Source: an uncultured Coriobacteriia bacterium (lineage in GTDB: Bacteria > Actinomycetota > Coriobacteriia > Anaerosomatales > Anaerosomataceae). Taken from it: 44,058 nt of DNA. Made by a program: the position numbers and the translations under genes. The stretch is from assembly GCA_927439865.1 (NCBI GenBank), contig CAKMKD010000062.1, positions 1-44,058 on the forward strand, given 5' to 3'. Each line of letters begins with the position of its first letter. The stretch's first letter is position 1. Shown piece by piece: positions 9,007-17,489 of this stretch. The notes beneath the pieces are model-generated. The model was not told the origin of the DNA, searched no databases, and worked only from the letters and a program-made list of their open reading frames with translations.

Positions 9007-9522
9007 CTAATCGACGTGAATGAGCGACACGATCCTCGCATCGCCCAGCTTCTCGCGGCCGCCGAGGAAGTCGAGCTCGATGAGAAACGCGAATCCGGCC
9101 GTTCTGGCGCCGGTCGCCGCAACAAGCGCGTTCTTGGCAGCAGCAGTGCCGCCAGTCGCCAGCACATCATCGACGATCAGCACTACATCGTCGGCGACGA
9201 GCGCATCGGCATGCATCTCAAGCGTATCGGTGCCGTACTCGAGGTCGTACTCGGCCTTCGTCGTCGTCCACGGCAGCTTGCCAGGCTTTCGCGCCGGAAC
9301 GAATCCGGCCCCCAGCTTGTAGGCAAGCGCCCCGCCGAAGATGAAGCCGCGAGCCTCGGCGCCGAGCACCTTTGTGATGCCTGCGTCGGCGAAAGCCGCA
9401 GCGATCGTGTCGATAGCACCGCGGAATCCCTCCGGGCTGGCCAGGAGCGGGGTGATGTCTTTGAAGATGATCCCGTCTTTCGGGAAGTCCGGGATGTCAC
9501 GGATGTACGACGAAAGATCCAC
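9007..9522 (-). CDS. apt: Adenine phosphoribosyltransferase
   Basis: VDLSSYIRDIPDFPKDGIIFKDITPLL...VLIVDDVLATGGTAAA PRPP loop; RBS aaggaggag before GTG 9522. Confidence 0.95.
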   Translation of the reverse strand: MDLSSYIRDIPDFPKDGIIFKDITPLLASPEGFRGAIDTIAAAFADAGITKVLGAEARGFIFGGALAYKLGAGFVPARKPGKLPWTTTKAEYDLEYGTDTLEMHADALVADDVVLIVDDVLATGGTAAAKNALVAATGARTAGFAFLIELDFLGGREKLGDARIVSLIHVD

Positions 9523-9586
9523 GAGTGTCTCCTCCTTGATGCGGTCAGAACACGCGTTCCAGAGTAGCGCGGAAGCGCACCGATAA

Positions 9587-10573
9587 CTAGAGCATGGCTT
9601 CCAGCGCGGAGAGCTGAGTGCGGGTGCCGAGGACCACGAGTTCGTCTCCGGCTGTGAAAACTGTCTCAGATGGCGGATTCGGGTTGAGTGTGCCGGCCGC
9701 CGAACGTACCGCCAGGATGTACGCTCCGGTCCGATCGCGAACCCGCGCGTCGCGAATCGTCGTCCCAAGCAGGCTCGAGGCATCGCCAACCCTGACCGAG
9801 TCGAGGCGAAACTCGATCTCGTCGCCGTGCATGACGACATCCAGATAATCTGCAACCACCGGGTTCATGACCATGTCCGCCATACGTCGTCCGCCGATGA
9901 CATTCGGAGTCAGCACTCTGTCGGCGCCCGAGCGCAGGATCTTCGATTCCGAGATCACGGATGAGGACCGCGCAACGATGTAGATCGACGGGTTCAGTGA
10001 CCTCGCTGTCAGCGCGACGAACAGGTTGTCGGCGTCTGTGTCCACGGCGGTCACAAGCCCCTTGGCCCGCTCGATGCCTGCATCCCGGAGCACCGACTCG
10101 TCGGTGGCATCACCATGTACGAACAGCCAGCCTTGCTCTTCGGCGGACTGCCGACACTCGTCGCAGCTGTCGATGACCACGAACGGCACGCCCTCCTCGG
10201 CGAATGAACTGGCGACGACAGAGCCGACCCGTCCGACGCCGACAACGATGTGGTGACCCGACAGCCCGCTGATGCGCTTGTGCATGCGGCGTCCCTCCAG
10301 GATTGTTCGCAGTTGACCTTCCACCATGAACTCGATGATTGCACCGAGTGAGTATGCAATGCCTCCCACGCCCGCGAAGATGAGAGCGATCGTAAACACC
10401 TTGCCGGCATCCGAGAGCGGCGTCACCTCGCGATACCCTACCGTGGCAATCGTGATGACCGTCATGTACAGGGAGTCGAGTAATCCCCATCCCTCAATCA
10501 CCTGGTAGCCGATTGCACCCACCAACATGACGCCTAAGAGTATGCACATCGCGATCGCGACGCGTCGGGGCAT
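9587..10573 (-). CDS. Potassium channel with C-terminal TrkA-N/TrkA-C (RCK) domains
   Basis: Pore-like TIATVGYREVTPLS, then HHIVVGVGRVGSVVASSF Rossmann motif and TrkA-C. Confidence 0.88.
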   Translation of the reverse strand: MPRRVAIAMCILLGVMLVGAIGYQVIEGWGLLDSLYMTVITIATVGYREVTPLSDAGKVFTIALIFAGVGGIAYSLGAIIEFMVEGQLRTILEGRRMHKRISGLSGHHIVVGVGRVGSVVASSFAEEGVPFVVIDSCDECRQSAEEQGWLFVHGDATDESVLRDAGIERAKGLVTAVDTDADNLFVALTARSLNPSIYIVARSSSVISESKILRSGADRVLTPNVIGGRRMADMVMNPVVADYLDVVMHGDEIEFRLDSVRVGDASSLLGTTIRDARVRDRTGAYILAVRSAAGTLNPNPPSETVFTAGDELVVLGTRTQLSALEAML

Positions 10574-11121
10574 CAGCCCATCACTCCGTCATGCAGCGTC
10601 GCGAGGAACGGCAGGTTGCGATAGCGCCCTCCCAGGTCCATGCCATATCCGACGACGAACCTGTCGGGAATTCGTGTCCCCACGTACTCCAGCGGTAAGT
10701 CCGCGATCCGTCGGACATCCTTGTCAAAGAGCGTGCAGACCTCGAGGGACGCGGGCTTGCGCTGCCGAAGCACTCCGATGAGGTAGTTGAGGGTGAGACC
10801 CGTATCGATGATGTCCTCGACCACGAGCACATGACGACCCGCAATGTCGTCATCAAGATCCTTTGTGATGCGGACAGCACCACCGCCGCCGCCGTAGGCA
10901 GAGATCGCCATGAAGTCGAGCGTGAGCGGAAGGTCGATCGCGCGGCAGAGATCCGCGATGAACACGTACCCACCACGCAGCACGGTGACAAGCGCGAGGT
11001 CGCGACCCCGATAGTCGGCGGCGATCTGTTCGCCGAGGCGCGTCACGACCTCTGAGATCTGCTCAGCCGAGACGAGCACCCCTTCTAACGCCGGATCATG
11101 AAAGGCGTGATACCCTCTCAC
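10573..11121 (-). CDS. hpt: Hypoxanthine phosphoribosyltransferase
   Basis: ALVTVLRGGYVFIADLCRAIDLPLTLDFMAISAYG...VLVVEDIIDTGLTLNYL. Confidence 0.93.
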   Translation of the reverse strand: MRGYHAFHDPALEGVLVSAEQISEVVTRLGEQIAADYRGRDLALVTVLRGGYVFIADLCRAIDLPLTLDFMAISAYGGGGGAVRITKDLDDDIAGRHVLVVEDIIDTGLTLNYLIGVLRQRKPASLEVCTLFDKDVRRIADLPLEYVGTRIPDRFVVGYGMDLGGRYRNLPFLATLHDGVMG

Positions 11122-11558
11122 CCGCTGTTCTCCGCATCTTCGCCTGCGGCGGCGAGCCCGCCACCTTCGCTGTGGGGACGCTCTTGGATCGGGATTCCAT
11201 ACTTGAACAGCAGCCGACGAAAGTCCTTCTGATACAGAATCTTGATGTTGACCTCGGGATAGAGCTCCTTCAAGCGCCGCACCTTCCGGTTCTTCTTCGT
11301 GACGAGCTTCTGGTTCATCGTGGTGAGCTCGATGAACAAGGCGAACTCAGGCAAGAAGAAATCGGGTGCAAACGAGGCGATAACGGTGCCGTTGCCGTCC
11401 CATTCGATCGGAAACGACCGCGGCTCGTATTCCCACTCGATGCGGTAGAAGTCGAGAATCTGAGCGGCAACCCTCTCGCTCGGATGCGCAAACGAGATTC
11501 CCGCGACCTTCGCCGAAACAGGCAGCGTCGAGCCTGACTCATCAATCCGCTCGGTCAT
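11118..11558 (-). CDS. PD-(D/E)XK nuclease-fold-like protein of unknown function
   Basis: FAPDFFLPEFALFIELTTMNQKLVTKKNRKVRRLKELYPEVNIKILYQKDFRRLL. Confidence 0.55.
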   Translation of the reverse strand: MTERIDESGSTLPVSAKVAGISFAHPSERVAAQILDFYRIEWEYEPRSFPIEWDGNGTVIASFAPDFFLPEFALFIELTTMNQKLVTKKNRKVRRLKELYPEVNIKILYQKDFRRLLFKYGIPIQERPHSEGGGLAAAGEDAENSG

Positions 11559-11564
11559 AGGACC

Positions 11565-12275
11565 CTACATGACATCGTCGAACACGCGCGCAAGCGCCCG
11601 GTGGAGCATCGAACGCTTGAGCGCCCCTGTGAGCTCCGTGAGTTCATTGAGGGTGTCCATGAGCTTCTGGCGTACCTCCGGCGTGCGGTGCCTGCCCGAC
11701 GGCATGAGTGCCTGCGAGAAGAAACCAGCTTCGCGTTCCGCGAACGTTTCATACATGCGCAGATGCCGCGGCTCTATACCGAACTTGCGCAGATCCCAGC
11801 AGGCATGGGCGATGGCGATATCCGAGCCTGCGATCTCCTCGCCCCGCTCCCCTGCCACAAGCGTCACCAGACCGAAGCTGGCAAGCTCCTTCACGAAGGA
11901 GGTGGGCAGGCCCAGGAGTTCAGGCGCCTGCGAGACGGGCACGGTTTCGGCCTCTTCAAGAGGGAGAGCCATGGCCTCGGAGCGGCCTGTTGCGGGCGCG
12001 AGCTCGGGTGGGACGCGACCCTTGTCGATATCCTTCAGCTTCTCGCGGATCACCGCGAGCGGCATGAAGTGCTCCTTCTGGAGCCGAAGGACAAGTTCGA
12101 TGCGCGAAACGTCCCCAGGGTGGAATTTGCGATAGCCGCCGCCGGTCCGCTCCGGGGATACAAGACCCTCGTCTTCGAGGAAGCGTATCTTCGAGATGGA
12201 CAGATCGGGGTACTGAGCCGAAAGCTGCTCAACGACCTCGCCGATCGTCATGTAGTCACGGTGACCTTCAGGCAT
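11565..12275 (-). CDS. MerR family regulator, FtsR-like
   Basis: MTIGEVVEQLSAQYPDLSISKIRFLEDEGLVSPERTGGGYRKF; next to GarA-like FHA protein as in the actinobacterial gcvH-garA-ftsR arrangement. Confidence 0.85.
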   Translation of the reverse strand: MPEGHRDYMTIGEVVEQLSAQYPDLSISKIRFLEDEGLVSPERTGGGYRKFHPGDVSRIELVLRLQKEHFMPLAVIREKLKDIDKGRVPPELAPATGRSEAMALPLEEAETVPVSQAPELLGLPTSFVKELASFGLVTLVAGERGEEIAGSDIAIAHACWDLRKFGIEPRHLRMYETFAEREAGFFSQALMPSGRHRTPEVRQKLMDTLNELTELTGALKRSMLHRALARVFDDVM

Positions 12276-12731
12276 CTATGCGCTCCCTCCGGAGATGTAG
12301 ATCATCCGGAAACGCCCTATTTGCAGCGAATCGCCTGTGCGGAGCAGCGCCTTGTTGACCAGCACGTCGTTCACATACGTGCCGTTCAGGGAACCGGTGT
12401 CCTCGACCGTCACTCCCTCGGGAGAACGATGCAGACGGGCGTGGCTTCGCGAGACAGTCACATCGTTCAGGAAGATCGCCGACTCTGGATCACGACCAAC
12501 TGAGAGATCGTCGGAGTCGATGTAGAATCGCTCCCCTGTCTCAGCTCCCTTGTGAACCACCAGCACGGGACCCTCAGCAGTTGCACTGTCGAGCTCCCCG
12601 GTTACCTCCTCTGCCGCAATTGGCTCAAAGGATGCGGTAGCTCCGACGAGTCGAACGCCGCACGAAGGACAGACGCGATCGTCTGCCCGTACGGGGTTCT
12701 CACATGCTGGGCACCTGTCCATTGCGACCAC
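12276..12731 (-). CDS. Zinc-ribbon + FHA domain protein (GarA-like)
   Basis: CPACENPVRADDRVCPSCG; FHA core LSVGRDPESAIFLNDVTVSRSHARLHRSPEGVTVEDTGSLNGTYVND. Confidence 0.88.
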   Translation of the reverse strand: MVAMDRCPACENPVRADDRVCPSCGVRLVGATASFEPIAAEEVTGELDSATAEGPVLVVHKGAETGERFYIDSDDLSVGRDPESAIFLNDVTVSRSHARLHRSPEGVTVEDTGSLNGTYVNDVLVNKALLRTGDSLQIGRFRMIYISGGSA

Positions 12732-12760
12732 CTCTAGACCGAGCAGGGATGTGGCGCGTG

Positions 12761-13021
12761 CTACTCCAGGAAGCCGAACTCGCGCTTCTTGAACGACTTG
12801 GCTATCTGCTCCTCGAGTGCCGCCCCAACTTCGGGGTTCTCCAGCACACGTGCGAGCTTCTCTTCGCTAAGACGGTTCTTGACGTACGGATCGTGCAGGG
12901 CCTCGGACAGCTTCCGCCCGTTCTGAACCTCTCGAATCACGTACTCGACCACTCGCTCCTCGATGACGTCGATAGCAAGGTCGTTCAGAAACGCCTGGAT
13001 TTTCTCGGCAACAGTCGACAC
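12761..13021 (-). CDS. Hypothetical protein (86 aa)
   Basis: ORF with RBS upstream; helical; no family recognised. Confidence 0.65.
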   Translation of the reverse strand: MSTVAEKIQAFLNDLAIDVIEERVVEYVIREVQNGRKLSEALHDPYVKNRLSEEKLARVLENPEVGAALEEQIAKSFKKREFGFLE

Positions 13022-13062
13022 GCTTCCTCCTTGTGGTTCGATCCTATCGCTGCGTTGTCGGC

Positions 13063-13383
13063 TTACTCGTCCCAGTCATCGTCTTCATCGACGGCAGCGA
13101 CGTCATACTTGGACACACCGTGCAGATCGCTCGACATGATATCGATCAGCCGCTCGATGTCGTGTCCCGAGACTACATCGCCCCCGGACTCCCGCTGTGT
13201 CTTGAGCCGACGGACGAGTTCCGCGCGGAGGATGTCGATCTTGCCATGCAGCACCCGCCTACGGTAGCTGACCTTCTGCTCATCTTTATACAGATCGTCG
13301 AGGAGTTCTCGCAGCTCTTCAACCGACCTGTCTTCGAGGTTGAGCAGCGCGTCGTCCAGATTGCGCTTCTTGTCCTCGCCCAT
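13063..13383 (-). CDS. RsiG-like (aerial-mycelium-formation-protein family) anti-sigma factor homolog
   Basis: LLDDLYKDEQKVSYRRRVLHGKIDILRAELVRRL: E-x3-S-x2-R-x3-[H]-x3-D, one copy of the RsiG c-di-GMP signature with H at the Q position. Confidence 0.75.
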   Translation of the reverse strand: MGEDKKRNLDDALLNLEDRSVEELRELLDDLYKDEQKVSYRRRVLHGKIDILRAELVRRLKTQRESGGDVVSGHDIERLIDIMSSDLHGVSKYDVAAVDEDDDWDE

Positions 13384-13424
13384 CGTCCCTCCCAGCGTCA
13401 GGGAGCCCTACGGCCCTTACCCGA

Positions 13425-13430
13425 ATTGTA
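13425..13430 (-). promoter_or_regulatory. Extended -10 element upstream of the RsiG-like gene
   Basis: Minus strand reads TGCTACAAT ~40 nt upstream of the ATG; -35 unclear. Confidence 0.4.
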
Positions 13431-13467
13431 GCAGAAACGGCTGACTTCACCCGCCTCTACCTCGGCC

Positions 13468-14250
13468 TTACCTATACCCTCCCGTGAGCACAGCAACGTC
13501 CAGCGCGGCCCGCCTCGCGGAGTCGATCTCGGCATCGGTCAGCGATCCTGGCGCAAGGCCAATGCCGAGACAATTCTCGAATGCTTCGCAGACCGCACGC
13601 GTGATCACCTCCACGGATGGTGCACCGCCTGGCGCTGCCTCAAGCGTCGCAGTCTCTACCCCGAGACGGGCACTGCCGTCCTCGCCGAGCATGAAGACCG
13701 CTGACTCGGCAGCTGTGTCGCGCGACCGCACGAACGAGCCGTGCTGGAGTAGTACATCGTGGTCCCAGACTTGTGCGCTCCCGGAGAGTTTTGCCGCCCC
13801 GAGCGAGAGATCGGCGTGCGTCGCGTGCAGGTAGCATGCGCCCGCGGCCTTCTCGCCCCTGGGACGCTCGGTCAGCCCCGCAGGCACACCAAGTCGCCCG
13901 TACGCCTCGGCAAGCGCACCACAGAGGACCCGATAGCTCGCACTAACGCCGCGGGGAACGCCGTCGGCCACTGATGCCACGACCGAGTAGGTGACTTCGT
14001 CGTCGTGGAGCACACCGCGTCCTCCGGTGGGCCGCCGAACCACGTCGAAGCCGTGTTCCCGACAGAATCGCATATCCACGTCGCTCACATCCTGGAATCG
14101 ACCCAGTGTGACCGTCGGGACCCGCCAGCTGTACAAGCGCAACGTGGGAGGGACCGTGTCCTCTCCCCGTGCGATAAGAACGGCCCGGTCGACGGCCATG
14201 TTCCATGCGCCGTCTCCCGGGCCGTCCACTATGAGTCGCCATGTCTGCAC
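13468..14250 (-). CDS. Octanoyltransferase LipM / lipoate-protein ligase A family
   Basis: RRPTGGRGVLHDDEVTYSVV...ACYLHATHADLSLGAAKLSGSAQVWDHDVLLQHGSF; the Cys favours LipM type. Confidence 0.85.
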   Translation of the reverse strand: MQTWRLIVDGPGDGAWNMAVDRAVLIARGEDTVPPTLRLYSWRVPTVTLGRFQDVSDVDMRFCREHGFDVVRRPTGGRGVLHDDEVTYSVVASVADGVPRGVSASYRVLCGALAEAYGRLGVPAGLTERPRGEKAAGACYLHATHADLSLGAAKLSGSAQVWDHDVLLQHGSFVRSRDTAAESAVFMLGEDGSARLGVETATLEAAPGGAPSVEVITRAVCEAFENCLGIGLAPGSLTDAEIDSARRAALDVAVLTGGYR

Positions 14251-14268
14251 GCGGGGTCGGCCTCCGGG

Positions 14269-15747
14269 CTACTCCGCGGGCTTCCACGCGAGATCGGGCT
14301 GCTTGACCGCCGCGGCCTCATCGAGTCTGCGAACCGGCGTCGTGTACGGCGCGGCGTGGAGCATCTCGGGGTCAGCTTCGACCTCGGCCGCAATCGCGAG
14401 CATCGCGTCGACGAAGCCATCGAGCACCTCGAGACTCTCGGTCTCTGTCGGCTCGATCATGATCGCCTCGTGCACGATGAGCGGGAAGTACACCGTTGGG
14501 GGGTGCACGCCATGATCGAGCAGCCGCTTCGCCATGTCGAGCGTACGAACGCCATGCTGCTTGCGCTGCCGCTCGCCCGAGAGCACAAACTCGTGCATGC
14601 AGGTCCGGTCATACGCAAGGTCATACGTGCCGCGCAGGCGCTCCTTGAGGTAGTTGGCCGAGAGAACCGCCTGCTCAGCAACGTCTCTGATGCCTTCGGC
14701 ACCGAGAGCGCAAATATACGTATACGCCCTTACCAGCACACCGAAGTTGCCAAGGAACGACTTGACGCGTCCGATCGAACGGGATGGCGTGACCGGCATG
14801 AAGCTGCCGTCGCTGTCCCTGGCGATAACCGGACCGGGCAGAAACTCAGCGAGCGCCTCCGTGACACACACAGGACCCGCGCCGGGGCCGCCGCCGCCAT
14901 GCGGCGTCGCAAAGGTCTTGTGCAGGTTGATGTGCATGGCGTCGAAGCCCATGTCACCGGGTCGCGCACGACCGAGAATCGCGTTCAGGTTCGCGCCGTC
15001 GCAGAACGCGAGCGCGCCGACCTCGTGCACCAGACGGTTTATCTCCGAGATGTTCTCCTCGAAGAGTCCCAGTGTGTTCGGGTTCGTGAGCATGATAGCG
15101 GCAACATCGGTGTCTAGCGCTGCCTTAAGCGCTTCAAGGTCGACTCCCCCACGCTCGTTACTCGGCACCTGGGTGACCGAGTACCCGCACATCGCAACGG
15201 TCGCGGGATTCGTGCCGTGCGCAGAGTCCGGAATGATGACCCGTGCGCGCACATCGCCATTCGCAACGTGATACGCGCGAATCGCCATGAGCGCGGTGAG
15301 TTCACCGTGTGCTCCCGCCGCCGGCTGAAGTGAGACGGCCGGAAGCCCCGAAATCTCGCCCAGCGCTTCCTGCAGGCCCCACATGAGTCCCAGGGCGCCC
15401 TGAACCGTCTCGGCGGGCTGATACGGGTGCGCGCCCGCAAAGCCCGGCAGGCGACATGCCCACTCGTCGATACGAGGGTTGTACTTCATCGTGCACGAGC
15501 CGAGCGGGTAGAATCCGCTGTCAACGCCGAAGTTGACGCTCGCCAGATGCTCGTAGTGGCGGGCGATCTCCACCTCGGTCACATGAGGAAGGTGCGGTTG
15601 CTGCGCTCGTGCGAACCCTCCGAGAACGCTCGAAATATCCACGTCCGGGATATCAAGCGCGGGCGACTCGATACAGCGCGACTCAGGTGAACCGGTTTCG
15701 AAGATCAGGGGGCGGAGCACCGCCTCGCGCTTCATATGCTCGCTCAC
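14269..15747 (-). CDS. gcvPB: Glycine dehydrogenase (decarboxylating) subunit 2
   Basis: ITVIIPDSAHGTNPATV-type region (RVIIPDSAHGTNPATVAMCGYSV); NLHKTFATPHGGGGPGAGPVCV PLP region. Confidence 0.95.
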   Translation of the reverse strand: MSEHMKREAVLRPLIFETGSPESRCIESPALDIPDVDISSVLGGFARAQQPHLPHVTEVEIARHYEHLASVNFGVDSGFYPLGSCTMKYNPRIDEWACRLPGFAGAHPYQPAETVQGALGLMWGLQEALGEISGLPAVSLQPAAGAHGELTALMAIRAYHVANGDVRARVIIPDSAHGTNPATVAMCGYSVTQVPSNERGGVDLEALKAALDTDVAAIMLTNPNTLGLFEENISEINRLVHEVGALAFCDGANLNAILGRARPGDMGFDAMHINLHKTFATPHGGGGPGAGPVCVTEALAEFLPGPVIARDSDGSFMPVTPSRSIGRVKSFLGNFGVLVRAYTYICALGAEGIRDVAEQAVLSANYLKERLRGTYDLAYDRTCMHEFVLSGERQRKQHGVRTLDMAKRLLDHGVHPPTVYFPLIVHEAIMIEPTETESLEVLDGFVDAMLAIAAEVEADPEMLHAAPYTTPVRRLDEAAAVKQPDLAWKPAE

Positions 15748-17072
15748 AGCGACACCACCTCCCCGACAAAACGGTCCATCTGGGCCCGTGTACGCTTCTC
15801 GGTGACGGCGAACAGGACGAGCCCGGCGTAGTCGCTGGAGAAGCGAGAGAGGTCGAGGCCTGCCAGGAATCCTCGCTCGAGCATCGCATGCTGCATTGCG
15901 GCAACATCGCCGTCGTAGCGAAGCGCGAACTCGTTCGCGAACGGAGCAGCATTCGCCGCCGAGAAGCGCCCGGTTGCGATGAGCGCATCGCGGAGGTAGT
16001 GCGCCCTGGCGATGCAGCTGCGGCCGATGCCTGCAAGACCGCTCATGCCGACCGACGCAAGATACACGCCCGCAGTGAGCGCATTGAGCGCCTGGTTCGA
16101 GCAGATGTTCGACGTGGCCTTCTCGCGACGGATGTGCTGCTCGCGAGTCTGCATGGTGAGGACGAAGCCAGGGCGACCGTCAACGTCGCTCGTGCGACCA
16201 ACGACTCGGCCGGGCAGCTGCCTGATGAACTGCTGGCGACACGCGAAGAACCCGAACCCGGGACCGCCGAACGACATGGCATTGCCGAGGGGTTGCCCCT
16301 CTCCTACCACGATGTCCGCGCCAAGAACTCCCGGTGCCTCCATCACGCCAAGCAGAATGGGATTCGCAGCGACCACGAACAGCGCGCCGGCTGCATGGGC
16401 GATATCGCCAATCACCGAGAGGTCCTCCACACAGCCGAGAAACGAGGGTGATGCAACGAGCACCGCAGCGGCATCTGTCACCAGCTCGGCGAGCGCGTCA
16501 ACATCGGTGCGCCCACCAACTGCAGGGCACGTCACGACATCGATCATGCCCGACTCGGCGTACGTGGCGAGCACCTCGAGCCACTCGGGATGGGCAGCTG
16601 CGCTGACCACAACGCGGTGGCGCTTTGTGAAGCGGGCAGCCATGAGTGCGGCCTCGACGAACGCCGTTGCGCCGTCGTACATCGACGCGTTGGACACGTC
16701 CATGCCGGTCAGCGAGCAGATCATCGACTGATACTCGTAGATGGCCTGCAGTGTGCCCTGGCTTATCTCGGGCTGATACGGGGTGTACGCCGTAAAGAAC
16801 GCCGGCTTGCTCACGACGGCGTCCACAATCGCAGGAATGTAGTGGTCGTAGCATCCTGCGCCGAGGAACGATACCAGTCCGGACGTGTTCGAGGATGCCA
16901 AAGCCTCGATCTGGGCTGCCAGATCGATCTCACTCATGCCGTCCGGCAGATCGAGCGGACGCGTGAGTCGAACGTCCGCAGGTATGACCTCGAAGAGTTC
17001 GTCGACGGTGCGCACACCGACGGCGTGCAGCATGTGCTCACGCTGCTCGCAGGAGACCGGAATGAAGCGCAT
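15744..17072 (-). CDS. gcvPA: Glycine dehydrogenase (decarboxylating) subunit 1
   Basis: SFLGAGCYDHYIPAIVDAVVSKPAFFTAYTPYQPEISQGTLQAIYEYQSMICSLTGMDVSNASMYDGATA. Start trimmed to ATG 17072. Confidence 0.95.
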   Translation of the reverse strand: MRFIPVSCEQREHMLHAVGVRTVDELFEVIPADVRLTRPLDLPDGMSEIDLAAQIEALASSNTSGLVSFLGAGCYDHYIPAIVDAVVSKPAFFTAYTPYQPEISQGTLQAIYEYQSMICSLTGMDVSNASMYDGATAFVEAALMAARFTKRHRVVVSAAAHPEWLEVLATYAESGMIDVVTCPAVGGRTDVDALAELVTDAAAVLVASPSFLGCVEDLSVIGDIAHAAGALFVVAANPILLGVMEAPGVLGADIVVGEGQPLGNAMSFGGPGFGFFACRQQFIRQLPGRVVGRTSDVDGRPGFVLTMQTREQHIRREKATSNICSNQALNALTAGVYLASVGMSGLAGIGRSCIARAHYLRDALIATGRFSAANAAPFANEFALRYDGDVAAMQHAMLERGFLAGLDLSRFSSDYAGLVLFAVTEKRTRAQMDRFVGEVVSL

Positions 17073-17076
17073 CTCC

Positions 17077-17460
17077 CTACGCTTCCTCGGCGACGAACGC
17101 CTCGTACTCATCGGCGGACATGAGTGCGTCGAGTTCGGAGGCGTCACCCATCTTGACCTTGACCATCCAGCCGTCGCCGTACGGATCCTCGTTCACGGTC
17201 TCGGGAGCGTCGCCCAGGGCTTCGTTCACCTCGACGATCTCGCCTGAGATCGGCGAGAACAGCTCGGACACCGACTTCACCGACTCAATCTCGCCGAAGC
17301 TCTCGCCTGCGACGAGCTCGTCGCCCACTGCAGGCAGGTCGACATACACGACCTCGCCGAGCTGATCCTGCGCGAAATCGCTGATGCCGAGAACGGCGAC
17401 TTCGCCGTCGACCTTGACCCACTCGTGCTCTTTGTCATACCTGAGGTCCTTGGGATTCAT
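17077..17460 (-). CDS. gcvH: Glycine cleavage system H protein
   Basis: MNPKDLRYDKEHEWVKVDG...GEIESVKSVSELFSPISGEIVEVNE lipoyl-lysine motif. Confidence 0.96.
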   Translation of the reverse strand: MNPKDLRYDKEHEWVKVDGEVAVLGISDFAQDQLGEVVYVDLPAVGDELVAGESFGEIESVKSVSELFSPISGEIVEVNEALGDAPETVNEDPYGDGWMVKVKMGDASELDALMSADEYEAFVAEEA

Positions 17461-17489
17461 AGCGGGTAGCGCTCCTTTCGAGTGTCTGA

